Source: Butyricimonas paravirosa (GTDB lineage Bacteria > Bacteroidota > Bacteroidia > Bacteroidales > Marinifilaceae). Taken from it: a stretch of 64,000 nucleotides of DNA. The notes beneath the pieces were generated by a model that was not told where the DNA came from, searched no databases, and was given only the letters and a program-made list of their open reading frames with translations. Shown one piece after another: positions 42,910-52,938 of the stretch (positions are counted from its first letter, which is position 1; each line of letters starts with the position of its first letter). Both the position numbers and the translations under genes were made by a program. The stretch spans positions 2,480,001 through 2,544,000 of the forward strand of contig NZ_CP043839.1 in assembly GCF_032878955.1 (NCBI RefSeq), read 5' to 3'.

Positions 42910-44541
42910 ATGAAAACCTTTTTTTTACTTCTAGCAGCAGCCTTCCTCTTTTTACAGACAGGAAAAGCCTGCACGATCATCGTGGCCGGTAAAAAAGCCA
43001 CGGTCGACGGTAGTGTTTTAAATTCACACACGGATGCCGGTGCGGATTGTCGCATCCGGGTCGTGGCGGGCCAGAAATTCCCCAAAGGAAGCATGGCTCC
43101 CGTGTATTACGGCATACAGCGAGTTGACCTCCCCTTAGATGACAACGGGGAAATCTTAGGCTACATCCCGCAAGTTGAGCAAACCTACACGTATTTCCAA
43201 TCCGCTTACTCCCACATCAACGAGTATCAGCTATGTATCGGGGAAAGCACCACAAGCCAACGCCCCGAATTACAAGTAAACAAAGGAGAAGGGAAACAGA
43301 TCATGACCGTGGAGCAAGCCATGATTTTTGCCTTGCAACGTTGCAAAACGGCAGAAGAGGCCCTTACCCTCATCACCTCGCTCATGGAAAAATACGGGTT
43401 CCTTCCCTCTTGCGGACCGGAATCAGAATGTCTCACGATCGCGGACCCGGAAGGAGTATGGGTACTTGAACTTTTCAGTGTGGGTAAAGATTGGGATCCG
43501 GAAAGTGGTAAGCCGGGAGTGATCTGGGCCGCTCAACGGGTGCCGGACGATGAAATCGCCATGATTCCCAACTGGAGCATCATTAAAGAAATAGATCTTT
43601 CAAAACCGGAACAATTCCGTGCCTCTTCCAACTACCAGCAGGTAGCCATTGAAAACGGCTGGTATTCCCCGGCAAGCGGCAAACCTTTCGTTTGGCAGGA
43701 TGTTTATGCCCCGACTCCCAGAGAATGGGCCACAAACCGGTTTTGGTTATTCGTCAACACGTTCGCTCCCTCCCTCGACCCGATCCCGTCCAGACGTACC
43801 AATAACCCGTTTGATAACTTAAACCAGTATATCCAATACGTGGAACCGCTTAGCGTGTACCCGTTCTCCTTTAAACCGGAGCAAAAAGTTTCCGTGAAAG
43901 ACTTCATGGACTTTCAACGTTCCACGTTCTCGGGGACCATCTATGACAAAGAGAATGACGCCGTTTGGTATTACCCGGACAAGAACGGGAACATGGTGAA
44001 AAGTAAACTGGCCACCCCTTTCCCATCCAGTGAAACGCAAAAATTAATGAAGACTACCCGCAGACGCCTAGTAGCACGGGTTGACGGGGAATACGGTATG
44101 GTCGCCCAGCTCCGCTCGGATCTTCCCCGGGAAATTGGTGGAATATACTGGGTTTTCCAAGATAACGCCTACACGTCACCTTACCTGCCCATCTTCACTG
44201 GCGTAACCCGCATCCCGGAAGTCTATTCCACGTATAACCCCAAAGAATACTCCGACAATTCCGCTCGCTGGGCCATTGATTTTGTCGATAACTTACTCTA
44301 CCTGAACTGGCAGGATGGGAAAAAGGATTTGGAAGCCGCACGGGCTCCCATGGAACAATCCTTCTTCGAACGCAACGCAGAGATCGAGAAAGAGTTTATC
44401 GCCTTGCAAAAGAAAAATCCCAAGAAAGCGACAGAATTACTCAATAAATACACGCAGGAATGTGCCGACACGATCATGCAAACCTACGTACAACTTCGGA
44501 ACACGCTGATCACGAAGTACACGAACAATAGAATGAGATAA
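42910..44541 (+). CDS. C69-family dipeptidase (PepD-like), exported
   Basis: Start at the ATG giving MKTFFLLLAAAF; a TTG two codons upstream is less likely. 543 residues. After the signal peptide the sequence continues ACTIIVAGKKATVDGSVL, in which Cys21 is the N-terminal-nucleophile Cys of peptidase C69. Further family blocks: QLCIGESTTSQRPELQ, AEEALTLITSLMEKYGF, and ADPEGVWVLELFSVG. It would cut dipeptides in the periplasm after removal of the leader exposes Cys21. The final 60 residues are helical (AEIEKEFIALQKKNPKKATELLNKY). Confidence 0.9.
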   Translation: MKTFFLLLAAAFLFLQTGKACTIIVAGKKATVDGSVLNSHTDAGADCRIRVVAGQKFPKGSMAPVYYGIQRVDLPLDDNGEILGYIPQVEQTYTYFQSAYSHINEYQLCIGESTTSQRPELQVNKGEGKQIMTVEQAMIFALQRCKTAEEALTLITSLMEKYGFLPSCGPESECLTIADPEGVWVLELFSVGKDWDPESGKPGVIWAAQRVPDDEIAMIPNWSIIKEIDLSKPEQFRASSNYQQVAIENGWYSPASGKPFVWQDVYAPTPREWATNRFWLFVNTFAPSLDPIPSRRTNNPFDNLNQYIQYVEPLSVYPFSFKPEQKVSVKDFMDFQRSTFSGTIYDKENDAVWYYPDKNGNMVKSKLATPFPSSETQKLMKTTRRRLVARVDGEYGMVAQLRSDLPREIGGIYWVFQDNAYTSPYLPIFTGVTRIPEVYSTYNPKEYSDNSARWAIDFVDNLLYLNWQDGKKDLEAARAPMEQSFFERNAEIEKEFIALQKKNPKKATELLNKYTQECADTIMQTYVQLRNTLITKYTNNRMR

Positions 44542-44553
44542 AAGTTATAACGA

Positions 44554-44746
44554 GAAGGGGGTGTTCCAAAAGTCTATTTTATTAAAAAAACTCCTCCGTC
44601 ACTTCGTGCCACCTCCTCTATAAACAGAGGAGGAGCTGGTGACTCTTCCCGTAGACTGGGAGTATTTCAGCTCTCCCTCTGTTTATAGAGGGAGTACGGC
44701 GAAGCCGGGAGGGAGTTTGAAAAATGACTTTTGGGACAACCCCTTC
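44554..44746. mobile_element. palindromic MITE-like element, copy 1
   Basis: 193 bp. The ends GAAGGGGGTGTTCCAAAAGTC and (reverse complement) GAAGGGGTTGTCCCAAAAGTC are imperfect terminal inverted repeats. The inside is a palindrome of two arms, each with its own hairpin: CCTCCTCT-ATAAAC-AGAGGAGG and CTCCCTCT-GTTTAT-AGAGGGAG. No coding capacity. The core is almost the same as copy 2 at 52939. It lies 76 bases before the sigma gene. Confidence 0.75.
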
Positions 44747-44821
44747 ATCTCTTTCCTCAGTTTGTTATTTCCTTTTTAATTTCCTATTTTTAACGCGAAG
44801 AGAATTAAACGTTACATCACC

Positions 44822-45370
44822 ATGCACACGAACGAGCAGTTCATCAAAGCGCTAAACCGAAAAAAAGAGGAAGCTTTCCAAATGCTCTTCAAAGATTACT
44901 ATGCATCTTTGGTCATGTACGCCATGCACTATGTCAGACAGGAAGTTGCCGAAGACATTGTACAGGATTTAATGACTCTATTGTGGGAAAAAGACACGTA
45001 TTTTGATTCTATCTCCGCATTTCATTCGTTTATCTATTTATTCATCCGGAATCGTTCGATCAACCATCTGAAACATCAAAAAGCAGAATTAAATTACATC
45101 AATTACCAGCAAGGAGAATCAATATCAGACGAATCGGAAGTTTTCCAAGTCATGGAAGAAGAGATCTACCGTATTTTCTTCAACGTCATCGACCAATTGC
45201 CGGAACGCTGTAAGGAAATATTCAAATTACACTTGGCCGGGAAAAAAGAAAATGAAATTGCCTCACAACTCGGCATTTCCCTCTCAACGGTTAAAAGCCA
45301 AAAACAGAAGGCATTTCAACGTTTAAAAGAAAGACTGAACCCGCTATTTTTCTTTTTATTATTCATGTAA
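44822..45370 (+). CDS. ECF RNA polymerase sigma factor (Bacteroides expansion family)
   Basis: 182 residues. Region 2 spans about 15-85 (AFQMLFKDYYASLVMYAMHYV ... DIVQDLMTLLWEK), and region 4 about 120-170 (LPERCKEIFKLHLAGKKENEIASQLGISLSTVKSQKQKA, HTH). No extra sensory domain; a hydrophobic C-terminal end (LFFFLLFM) is odd. The FecR anti-sigma gene follows after 275 bases, then SusC/SusD, the usual trans-envelope signalling set: the receptor signals via FecR to free the sigma factor. Confidence 0.92.
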   Translation: MHTNEQFIKALNRKKEEAFQMLFKDYYASLVMYAMHYVRQEVAEDIVQDLMTLLWEKDTYFDSISAFHSFIYLFIRNRSINHLKHQKAELNYINYQQGESISDESEVFQVMEEEIYRIFFNVIDQLPERCKEIFKLHLAGKKENEIASQLGISLSTVKSQKQKAFQRLKERLNPLFFFLLFM

Positions 45371-45645
45371 AAATACATATACCGGGGATTCCTTATCATT
45401 TCACTAGTATATCTCCACACCTTCTCTAGTATAAAAAGAGCCATTTAAGTTGAAATAAATAGTTCTAATACTATAATAACAGTAGATGAGCAGTAGAAGA
45501 CCAGTAGAAGAGCAGTAAAGAAAGTAGTGAGAATATAGAGAGAGAATAAAGAAAGAGTAAAGAAGAATAGGGGAAAAGCACTTTTTTCATTTTTGGCATC
45601 GTACTTTTTACTACCCATGCTGTTTGTTATACAAAATGAATACTC
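45371..45645. other. 275-base spacer with a purine-rich repeat tract
   Basis: About 45480-45575 is almost pure purine on the plus strand with repeated AGCAGTAGAAGA-like and AGAGAATAAAGAAAGAGTAAAGA words. No gene is supported. It may hold the FecR promoter or a target for the sigma factor, but no clear TAnnTTTG is seen. Confidence 0.5.
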
Positions 45646-46821
45646 ATGAATAACAAGCACCGCAAAATTATAGAGCTCATCGTGTTGCACATGGAAAACA
45701 AACTTTCCGAGACACAACAAGACGAGTTAACCGCTTGGCTGGAAGAAGACGAAAAGAATCGCTCTTTCTTTCAACAGGTCATTTCCCCCGAAAAGAGGCT
45801 TCAAAAGTTTGAAACCCGAAAACACATCGATTCCGAAAGAGCATTTTCAAAATTCAAAAAGAATACTCAACCTCATAAAGTAAAGTCTATTTATCGTTTA
45901 AGCCGATACGCGGCTATTTTTCTCGTCCCCGTACTCGTGGGACTTGTTTATTTACTCATGAATCAAGAGCCGGCAACCCGTGAAATTTCGCAATCACCTA
46001 TCACCCATGGAAACAACAAAGCAATTTTGATTCTGTCACAAGGGGAAACGATTGACTTATCGCCGGATCATGCCCTACCCGCACTACCGGAAGGAATCGA
46101 TTTAGTTTTACAAGGCGACAAACTTATCTATGTATCAGACTCCACGACTGAAAAGGAAAAACAATATCATGAACTGATAACCCCCCGTGGCGGGGAATTC
46201 AAAATCACCTTACCGGACGGAACATTCGTGCATCTGAATTCGAATTCCAAATTAAGATTCCCGAAGAATTTCGCTCCCGACAAACGGGAGATATTCCTCT
46301 CCGGAGAAGCTTATTTCGAAGTAAGCAAAGACACGAACAAACCTTTTCTCGTTATCGCTGAAGACGTCCAAGTAAAAGTGTACGGGACCACGTTCAATAT
46401 AAACACATTACTTGAGAATCAAATACAAACCACGCTAGTTAAAGGCTCTGTCGGAATCCGGGTGCAAAATTCATCGCAAGAGTATATCTTGAAACCCAGC
46501 CAGCAAGCCATCGTGCAAAAAACTGACGGGAATATCATCGTCCGGGAGGTCGATACCACTCCGTACACGGCTTGGACAGAAGGCATATTCCTATTTGACA
46601 ACGAACGTTTGGAAACCATTCTGGACAAACTTGCCCTGTGGTATGACGTGGAGCTATTTTATCAAAATGAATCCGTGAAGGAGGTCCGTTTCACGGGTTA
46701 CCTGAAACGATATGACAACATCGATGTGATCTTAAATGCCATCGAATCTACCGTTAGCGCTACATTTCATATAAAAGAAAGAACAATTATTATAAACAAA
46801 AACGAGTACACGAACAGGTAA
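45646..46821 (+). CDS. FecR-family anti-sigma factor
   Basis: 391 residues. Cytoplasmic N-terminus (1-87), one membrane helix (about 88-105), periplasmic FecR domain (about 178-275; ITPRGGEFKITLPDGTFVHLNSNSKLRFP) and a C-terminal DUF4974/STN-like domain (about 315-385; VRFTGYLKRYDNIDVILNAIE). It holds the ECF sigma factor until the SusC N-terminal signalling domain contacts it. The order sigma-FecR-SusC supports the pairing. Confidence 0.93.
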   Translation: MNNKHRKIIELIVLHMENKLSETQQDELTAWLEEDEKNRSFFQQVISPEKRLQKFETRKHIDSERAFSKFKKNTQPHKVKSIYRLSRYAAIFLVPVLVGLVYLLMNQEPATREISQSPITHGNNKAILILSQGETIDLSPDHALPALPEGIDLVLQGDKLIYVSDSTTEKEKQYHELITPRGGEFKITLPDGTFVHLNSNSKLRFPKNFAPDKREIFLSGEAYFEVSKDTNKPFLVIAEDVQVKVYGTTFNINTLLENQIQTTLVKGSVGIRVQNSSQEYILKPSQQAIVQKTDGNIIVREVDTTPYTAWTEGIFLFDNERLETILDKLALWYDVELFYQNESVKEVRFTGYLKRYDNIDVILNAIESTVSATFHIKERTIIINKNEYTNR

Positions 46822-46928
46822 AACAAAGGACGGAGATGTTCCACCATCATCCGCCCTTACAGAACAACGAATAAATCAGACTGGACATCTCATTTATTCT
46901 AATACTAAATAAATTAAACCACAAATTT

Positions 46929-49900
46929 ATGAAAACTTTTGAATTTCGACCTCATGTACATGGGCGTCCTAAAAGTAAAATTATTCTAATTATGAAGATT
47001 TGCACATTCATTCTTCTGGTTTTTAACCTCGGATTGTCAGCCTCCGGCTACTCGCAGCAGAAAAAAGTCACGCTGGACTTCAAGAACGCTACAAGCAAGG
47101 AATTTTTCGCCGAGATTCAAAAACAAACAGGTTATTGTTTCATTTTCAACACCAATCAAGGTGAACAAATCGGGGAAATCACCATTTCCGTCAGAAATAA
47201 AAGTGTTCAGGAAGTCATGGAAGAAATACTGCGTCCCACGGGATTCTCGTACACTTTCCAGAATGACATCATCGTGATTACCCCCAAAATGGCAGAACCC
47301 GAGAAAAATATCTTAACCGGACTGGTTTTCGACGAGAACAAACACCCCCTGCCGGGAGTAACCGTCCTCGTGAAGGGGTCAAGCAATGGAGTAACCACGA
47401 ACACGAAAGGAGAATTCTCGATTAAATTACAAGAAAAGGACACCCTCGTTTTCTCTTTTATCGGGATGGAATCCGTCACGTTACCCTATACCGGACAAAA
47501 AACGGTCACGATCACGCTCAAATCAAGTAAAAAAGAGCTGGAAGAAGTGGTTGTTACAGGTTACCAAGTGATCGAAAAACGTAAACTGACATCTGCCGTG
47601 GTGAGCGTGAAAGGTTCAGATGTGCTGGACCCGATCAACACGTCCATCGACCAAATGTTGCAGGGGAAGATTCCGGGATTGCAGGCCATTAATCAGTCGG
47701 GCACACCGGGAGTAGCGCCAAAAATTAGGATTCGAGGCTCCTCCTCAATCTCGGGAAGCCGGGAACCCGTGTGGGTGGTTGACGGCGTGATCCTTTCCGA
47801 CCCGATACCACTTACCCCGGAAGAGATCAACAGCATGGACAACGTGAACCTGATCGGGAACGCGATTTCCTTCCTAAACCCGGAAGACATTGACCGGATT
47901 GACATTTTAAAAGATGCCTCTGCCACGGCTCTTTACGGGGTACGTGCCGCCAACGGGGTAATCGTGATCACCACCAAAAGAGGCCAATCCGGCCCGCCAA
48001 GGGTGAACTTCTCGACGAACCTTTCCGTCGTTGCCCGCCCAAACTATTCCATCATGAAACAAATGAATTCGAAAGACCGCATCGAGGTCTCGGAAGAAAT
48101 GCAGGAGAAAGCATTACATTTCAACAAATATGACCCGTCTGAAATCGGTTACGAAGGAGCGTTGAGGGACCTGTGGGAGCGTCGCATCACCTACCAGGAA
48201 TTCAATCAACAAGTGAAAAAACTAAAGGAAATGAACACGGATTGGTACGATCTACTGTTCCACACCTCGTTCACGCAAAGTTATAACTTATCCGTTTCCG
48301 GGGGAAGTGATCGGGTGAATTATTACATATCAGCCGGGTACAATGATCAAAAAGGCGTGGCAAAGCCGGAAAAATACACTCGCTACAACGCCTTGGCAAA
48401 AGTGGATGTCAATTTATACCCCAATCTAAAAATAGGGGCAGACATTTCTTCTGCCCGAGTAAAAAGCAAGCGCACGCATAGTTCTGTCGATTTATACCAG
48501 TACGCATACGAAACCTCCCGGGCCATCCCCGCCTACAACGAGGACGGAAGTGACTATTTTTACACCACGAAAGAAGGGTTGAAAAACACGGCAAAAGATT
48601 ATTACTCGCCGGATATTAAGTTCAACATATTTCACGAACTGGATCATTCCGGTTACGAGAGTACGACCAGCAACACGTCCATGAATTTCCACCTGGACTG
48701 GAAACTGTTCTCCATGTTCAACTGGCACACCCAGTTCAACCTGACCACTACTCACACAAATGAACAGGAATGGGTGGATGAACAATCCACATTCGCACAA
48801 TCCAAACGGTTGCTCGCGTACGGCGTCAAGGAACCCGATGCGAAATTAGCTTCCAATTATTACACGGACACGGAACTTCCCATGGGTGGGATCTTGAATG
48901 AAAAGGATTACCGGGGACAGTCCTACCAGTTAACAAGTTCCCTCAGCTATTTCCAAACGTTCCAAAAACATGAAGTTAACGCCATCGCCGGAATAGAAAT
49001 CAACTCTAGGAAAATGGACGGTAAAACGGAAACAAATTACGGGTATCTCCGGGAACGGGGACATAAATTCGCCAAGATCGTTCTGGAAAATTACAGCAAG
49101 TACAGGAACACCGTGGCCGAAAACTACCCGGCTATCACGGACACCAAAGACAACAAAGTCTCCTTTTACGGGGCCTTCACCTACACGTTCGACAACAGGT
49201 ACAGTTTCAATTTCAATATCCGGGCTGACGGTTCAAATCAATTCGGGAAAGACATTTCCACCCGATTCCTACCGATATGGTCCATCTCCGGAAGATGGAA
49301 CGCCCACGAGGAACTATTCCTTCAAAACGTGAAATGGCTGGACGTTCTGGCCGTGCGAGGCTCTTTCGGTATACAGGGGAATGTCAACGAGGAGCAAGTC
49401 CCCGATATGATCCTGACCATGGGAGGCATGGATAATATCTCAGAAGAGTATTCGTCCACGCTATACAAGGTTCCCAATGACCATTTAAAATGGGAAAAGA
49501 CACAATCCTACAACTTGGGAATCAATCTGGTTGTCTTGAAAGGCTTACTTGACGTTACCCTAGAAGGATATAAAAAGACGGGAAAGAACATGATCGTGAC
49601 CAAGGAAATCACCTCCACGAACGGGGCATCCCGGGTGGCCATCAACCGAGGTTCTCTCCGGAATAAAGGTTGGGAATTATCCGTCGGGCTTAAACCTTTA
49701 AATCGCAAAGACTACGGGATAAGTCTATCCTTTAATACATCCAAAGTGTACAACAAGGTTACCAACGCCGACAAGGAACAACATACCACCTATACAAATT
49801 ACGTCAATGGAAGCGTGATCACCAACGGCAAACCGGTAAACACGTTCTACTCCTATCAATTTGACAAATTGGACGCTAATGGTTATCCGACATTCAAGAA

Positions 49901-50579
49901 CTACAACGAACAATACTTGGAAGACGGGAATGGTCACAAAAAAGGGGATTTCATCATCAGTTCCTACGACGAGGCATACGCCCGGGCTTTCGTTGCCATG
50001 GGAAGCCGGGAACCGGATTTAAGCGGTGGTCTCTCTGCCGACTTCCGGTATAAACGTTTCTCTCTAAGTTCCACGTTCGCCTTTAACCTGGGACATAAGG
50101 TACGACTAAACAATCTCTACGTGGCGAATCAAACGCTGCCCTATCCCCAGCAAAACATGAGTACCGAATACGTGAACAGGTGGCGAAAGCCCGGGGATGA
50201 AGACCGGACGAATATACCCCGGTTAAGTGACGATGCTTTAAGAATTTCGGAATGGAACGATGCCTACATGAAGGTGTACCCGCAAGATCTGAAATACCCT
50301 GTTGCGGCATCTTTATGGGACATGTACAATTATTCGGATTTACGGACCGTGTCCAGTAGTTTCTTGCGCTGCACGAACCTGTCCTTGAATTACAGGTTCC
50401 CGGAAGAATGGTGCAAAAGGCTCTTCCTGAATTCGTTGAATCTCGGGTTCTCCGTGTCCAACCTTTTTGTTATCAAGGATAAAGCCCTCAAGGGACGGGA
50501 CCCGGAACAAATCAGCCTCGGGGCACGCTCCATTCCCCCACAACAAACTTATTCCATGCGGCTATCACTTAACTTTTAA
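46929..50579 (+). CDS. SusC/RagA-type TonB-linked outer-membrane transporter with STN signalling domain
   Basis: 1216 residues. N-terminal leader (MKTFEFRPHVHGRPKS then a hydrophobic helix, about 19-40), STN domain (about 48-120; LDFKNATSKEFFAEIQKQTGY ... EEILRPTGFSYTF), carboxypeptidase-regulatory-like domain (about 128-205), plug (IDQMLQGKIPGLQAINQSGTPG ... YGVRAANGVIVITTKRG) and a 22-strand barrel. The STN domain is the part that signals to FecR. With SusD it imports an oligomer, cargo unknown: no glycosidase, sulfatase or clear protease accompanies it. Confidence 0.95.
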   Translation: MKTFEFRPHVHGRPKSKIILIMKICTFILLVFNLGLSASGYSQQKKVTLDFKNATSKEFFAEIQKQTGYCFIFNTNQGEQIGEITISVRNKSVQEVMEEILRPTGFSYTFQNDIIVITPKMAEPEKNILTGLVFDENKHPLPGVTVLVKGSSNGVTTNTKGEFSIKLQEKDTLVFSFIGMESVTLPYTGQKTVTITLKSSKKELEEVVVTGYQVIEKRKLTSAVVSVKGSDVLDPINTSIDQMLQGKIPGLQAINQSGTPGVAPKIRIRGSSSISGSREPVWVVDGVILSDPIPLTPEEINSMDNVNLIGNAISFLNPEDIDRIDILKDASATALYGVRAANGVIVITTKRGQSGPPRVNFSTNLSVVARPNYSIMKQMNSKDRIEVSEEMQEKALHFNKYDPSEIGYEGALRDLWERRITYQEFNQQVKKLKEMNTDWYDLLFHTSFTQSYNLSVSGGSDRVNYYISAGYNDQKGVAKPEKYTRYNALAKVDVNLYPNLKIGADISSARVKSKRTHSSVDLYQYAYETSRAIPAYNEDGSDYFYTTKEGLKNTAKDYYSPDIKFNIFHELDHSGYESTTSNTSMNFHLDWKLFSMFNWHTQFNLTTTHTNEQEWVDEQSTFAQSKRLLAYGVKEPDAKLASNYYTDTELPMGGILNEKDYRGQSYQLTSSLSYFQTFQKHEVNAIAGIEINSRKMDGKTETNYGYLRERGHKFAKIVLENYSKYRNTVAENYPAITDTKDNKVSFYGAFTYTFDNRYSFNFNIRADGSNQFGKDISTRFLPIWSISGRWNAHEELFLQNVKWLDVLAVRGSFGIQGNVNEEQVPDMILTMGGMDNISEEYSSTLYKVPNDHLKWEKTQSYNLGINLVVLKGLLDVTLEGYKKTGKNMIVTKEITSTNGASRVAINRGSLRNKGWELSVGLKPLNRKDYGISLSFNTSKVYNKVTNADKEQHTTYTNYVNGSVITNGKPVNTFYSYQFDKLDANGYPTFKNYNEQYLEDGNGHKKGDFIISSYDEAYARAFVAMGSREPDLSGGLSADFRYKRFSLSSTFAFNLGHKVRLNNLYVANQTLPYPQQNMSTEYVNRWRKPGDEDRTNIPRLSDDALRISEWNDAYMKVYPQDLKYPVAASLWDMYNYSDLRTVSSSFLRCTNLSLNYRFPEEWCKRLFLNSLNLGFSVSNLFVIKDKALKGRDPEQISLGARSIPPQQTYSMRLSLNF

Positions 50580-50590
50580 TCCCTGAAGTC

Positions 50591-51979
50591 ATGAAAAACA
50601 TATATTTTATACTCGCAATTCTGGTTCTGTTGACACAAGGATGTAATGATTTCCTTGAACCTAAATCACAGGACAAAGTCGTTCCTAAAACAGTCTCCCA
50701 ACTGCGGGAACTTTTACTCGGAGAGATTATCCAGAACAAAAAAGACTACACCGAATATTTATCCGTCATGACAGATGATTTCGCAGATCAAGACGGGAAC
50801 CAGTATGAATACCGCAACCAGCTGTGGGGCTACTACACGTGGCAACGGGAACCCGAAGAGGGACGAGATCTGGCGACGAGGAATGACGAGGCATGGAGCG
50901 AATTATATCACGCCATTTTCACCTGCAATATCATCATCGATAAAACACCTTCCATGCACGGCACGGATGAAGAAAAGAATCAACTTCTGGCAGAGACTTA
51001 TTTCATGCGGGCCCAAGCTTATTTCGAGTTAATAAACTTGTACGGAGAACCCTACGAAAGCGCAGAGCAAGCCGAGAAAGCCCTCGGAATCCCGATCAAC
51101 GAGGAAATCACGATCATGGATAACATCTATTCCAGAGAGACTCTAGCGAAAGTGTACGCGAAAATAGAGTCCGATTTGCACGAGTCGATCGCACGTTTTA
51201 AAAACACGGAATGGACCAAGAATGTGGTTCACCCGAGCCTGGACGTGGCTTACCTGTTTGCCTCCCGGCTGCATCTTTACAAAAAAGAGTACCAGTTAGC
51301 CAAGAATTATGCAGACAGCGTTATTAATAACGAGAGATACCAGCTCTACGACCTACATACGGCCGGCCTGACTTCCTACTCCTATTTTATCAACAGAAAT
51401 AACCCTGAGATCATGTTCTGTTACGGCATGGCCAGTTTTGATTTTATCTATAATTACTCTTCCACGTATGCAACATACCTTGTCTCCGATAAGATCATTT
51501 CACTTTTTAGTAATGATGACTTGCGCAAAACCACATTTTGGGACAAGAACAAGAAACCTCACAAATTCAGTAGCACGAATTCCCAGTCCTACGGGAACAC
51601 CTATCGTCTGTCAGAAGCCTATCTGAACCGGGCCGAGGCATTGGTTTTCTTGGACAAATGGGAATCGGCCATCACGGATATTAACACGATCAGGGAAAAG
51701 CGTATCAAGAACGATTATGAAATCACGGCTACCAACCGGGAGGATGCCCTGAACAAAGTCTGGGAAGAACGCAGGAGAGAACTTTGTTTCGAGAAACATC
51801 GCTGGTTCGACCTGAGAAGACAAGGAATGCCGGAACTACGACACATTTTCACGAACGGGGGAAGTCGGAAAGAGTACATTCTACCCGCGGGAAGTAAATC
51901 CTATACGCTACCCATCCCCAAAAAGATCAGAGAACAAAACAAGATTATCGTGAACATTGAACGCCCCGAACAGCAATAA
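50591..51979 (+). CDS. SusD/RagB-type nutrient-binding lipoprotein
   Basis: 462 residues; lipobox LLTQGC. SusD pattern: NDFLEPKSQDKVVPKT, ETYFMRAQAYFELINLYGEPY (TPR-like), YRLSEAYLNRAEALVF and the terminal VWEERRRELCFEKHRWFDLRR, all typical. It acts as the lid on the SusC barrel. 11 bases after susC; it overlaps the open frame of the next gene but not its real start. Confidence 0.95.
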   Translation: MKNIYFILAILVLLTQGCNDFLEPKSQDKVVPKTVSQLRELLLGEIIQNKKDYTEYLSVMTDDFADQDGNQYEYRNQLWGYYTWQREPEEGRDLATRNDEAWSELYHAIFTCNIIIDKTPSMHGTDEEKNQLLAETYFMRAQAYFELINLYGEPYESAEQAEKALGIPINEEITIMDNIYSRETLAKVYAKIESDLHESIARFKNTEWTKNVVHPSLDVAYLFASRLHLYKKEYQLAKNYADSVINNERYQLYDLHTAGLTSYSYFINRNNPEIMFCYGMASFDFIYNYSSTYATYLVSDKIISLFSNDDLRKTTFWDKNKKPHKFSSTNSQSYGNTYRLSEAYLNRAEALVFLDKWESAITDINTIREKRIKNDYEITATNREDALNKVWEERRRELCFEKHRWFDLRRQGMPELRHIFTNGGSRKEYILPAGSKSYTLPIPKKIREQNKIIVNIERPEQQ

Positions 51980-51998
51980 ACTTATAAAAAACAAAACC

Positions 51999-52886
51999 AT
52001 GAAAAGTATATATATCATACCCCTATTTTTTATCCTTCTAGGATGTCATGATGAAAACAATCCAAAGGTGGAATTACAAGCCGGAAAGTACACGTTAACC
52101 GATGATCCCAACGATTACGTGCAGCATTACGTTTATGACTTTTACCAGAAATACGGTGTGGTCATCCTAACCAACCCGGATTCCAGTGACTACGTTTATA
52201 ACTTTAACAATCAAAACCCGATCTCGCTAAAAGCCCCGGAACAGGAAAAAGAAGTCCTTAAAACCGGACTGCAATTTATCGAGGAGCAGTTCTTGAATAT
52301 ATATGACGACAATTTCAAAAAGAAATATTTCCCGTTCACGATTCAATTGGCCAATCGTATTGAGTTGTGGATACTGGGTGATTATGATTTAGTCAACGCC
52401 TATTCAAGCTCCGGCTTTATCGCTATCGCAAACATCAATGACGATCTGGCAACGCTCGATGAAACCACCCGCAACAATTACCGGGGAGATATTAATCAAA
52501 GTCTTTGGACCGAATATTTACTAAAGCGTGAGGCATGGTTCGTACCGGGAGCTTTCTACGAGGTAAGCAAGGAGTATTACGGGGACTACAGCCTATTTGA
52601 ATCGTACACGGTAGAAGAGGGAATTATCGAGGCCAGAGAATGTGGATTCATCACGTTCGATCCTTATATGTCCGAAATCGAAGACCCGGAAGATTGTCTT
52701 CTATTTATCCCAAGTCAAGAGATGGACGTGCAGCAATATTTTCAATTCTTGTTCTCTTCCACGAAAGAGGAACTAGACGAACTCATGGAGGAATATCCCT
52801 TGGTAGAACAAAAATATTTACTGTTACAAGATGCTATCCAAAAACAACTGGATATAGACATCTTTTCTTTTTGTCTGCCTTCATAA
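51999..52886 (+). CDS. SusCD-associated lipoprotein, possibly degenerate zinc-metallopeptidase-like (Mx1 type)
   Basis: Start chosen at MKSIYIIPLFFILLG, giving a lipobox (LLGC, Cys at about 15). 295 residues. Its layout (lipoprotein after SusD, a conserved NINDDLATLDETTRNNY region, then a helix, then EVSKEYYGDY) is like the putative zinc-binding metallopeptidases (Peptidase_Mx1) that often end such operons. However, the place for HExxH reads SLWTEYLLKREAWF, with no His pair, so catalysis is unlikely. It may be a surface binding protein instead. The family link is a weak recognition; only the lipoprotein nature is certain. Confidence 0.55.
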   Translation: MKSIYIIPLFFILLGCHDENNPKVELQAGKYTLTDDPNDYVQHYVYDFYQKYGVVILTNPDSSDYVYNFNNQNPISLKAPEQEKEVLKTGLQFIEEQFLNIYDDNFKKKYFPFTIQLANRIELWILGDYDLVNAYSSSGFIAIANINDDLATLDETTRNNYRGDINQSLWTEYLLKREAWFVPGAFYEVSKEYYGDYSLFESYTVEEGIIEARECGFITFDPYMSEIEDPEDCLLFIPSQEMDVQQYFQFLFSSTKEELDELMEEYPLVEQKYLLLQDAIQKQLDIDIFSFCLPS

Positions 52887-52893
52887 AACAGCT

Positions 52894-52918
52894 CCTCCCC
52901 CTTGATACAAGGGGGAGG
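52894..52918. repeat. 11-bp perfect GC-rich hairpin after the SusCD operon
   Basis: CCTCCCCCTTG-ATA-CAAGGGGGAGG starts 7 bases after the operon's last stop. It probably ends transcription, although no T-run follows. Its AGCTCCTC... GGAGGCTG edges resemble the arms of the element next to it. Confidence 0.65.
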
Positions 52919-52938
52919 CTGATTACCAATCGGTTTAC

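Noticed and set aside
44554..44746. CRISPR-like or transposase-bearing insertion sequence
   Set aside because: No regularly spaced repeats and no open frame inside; the element is a single palindrome.
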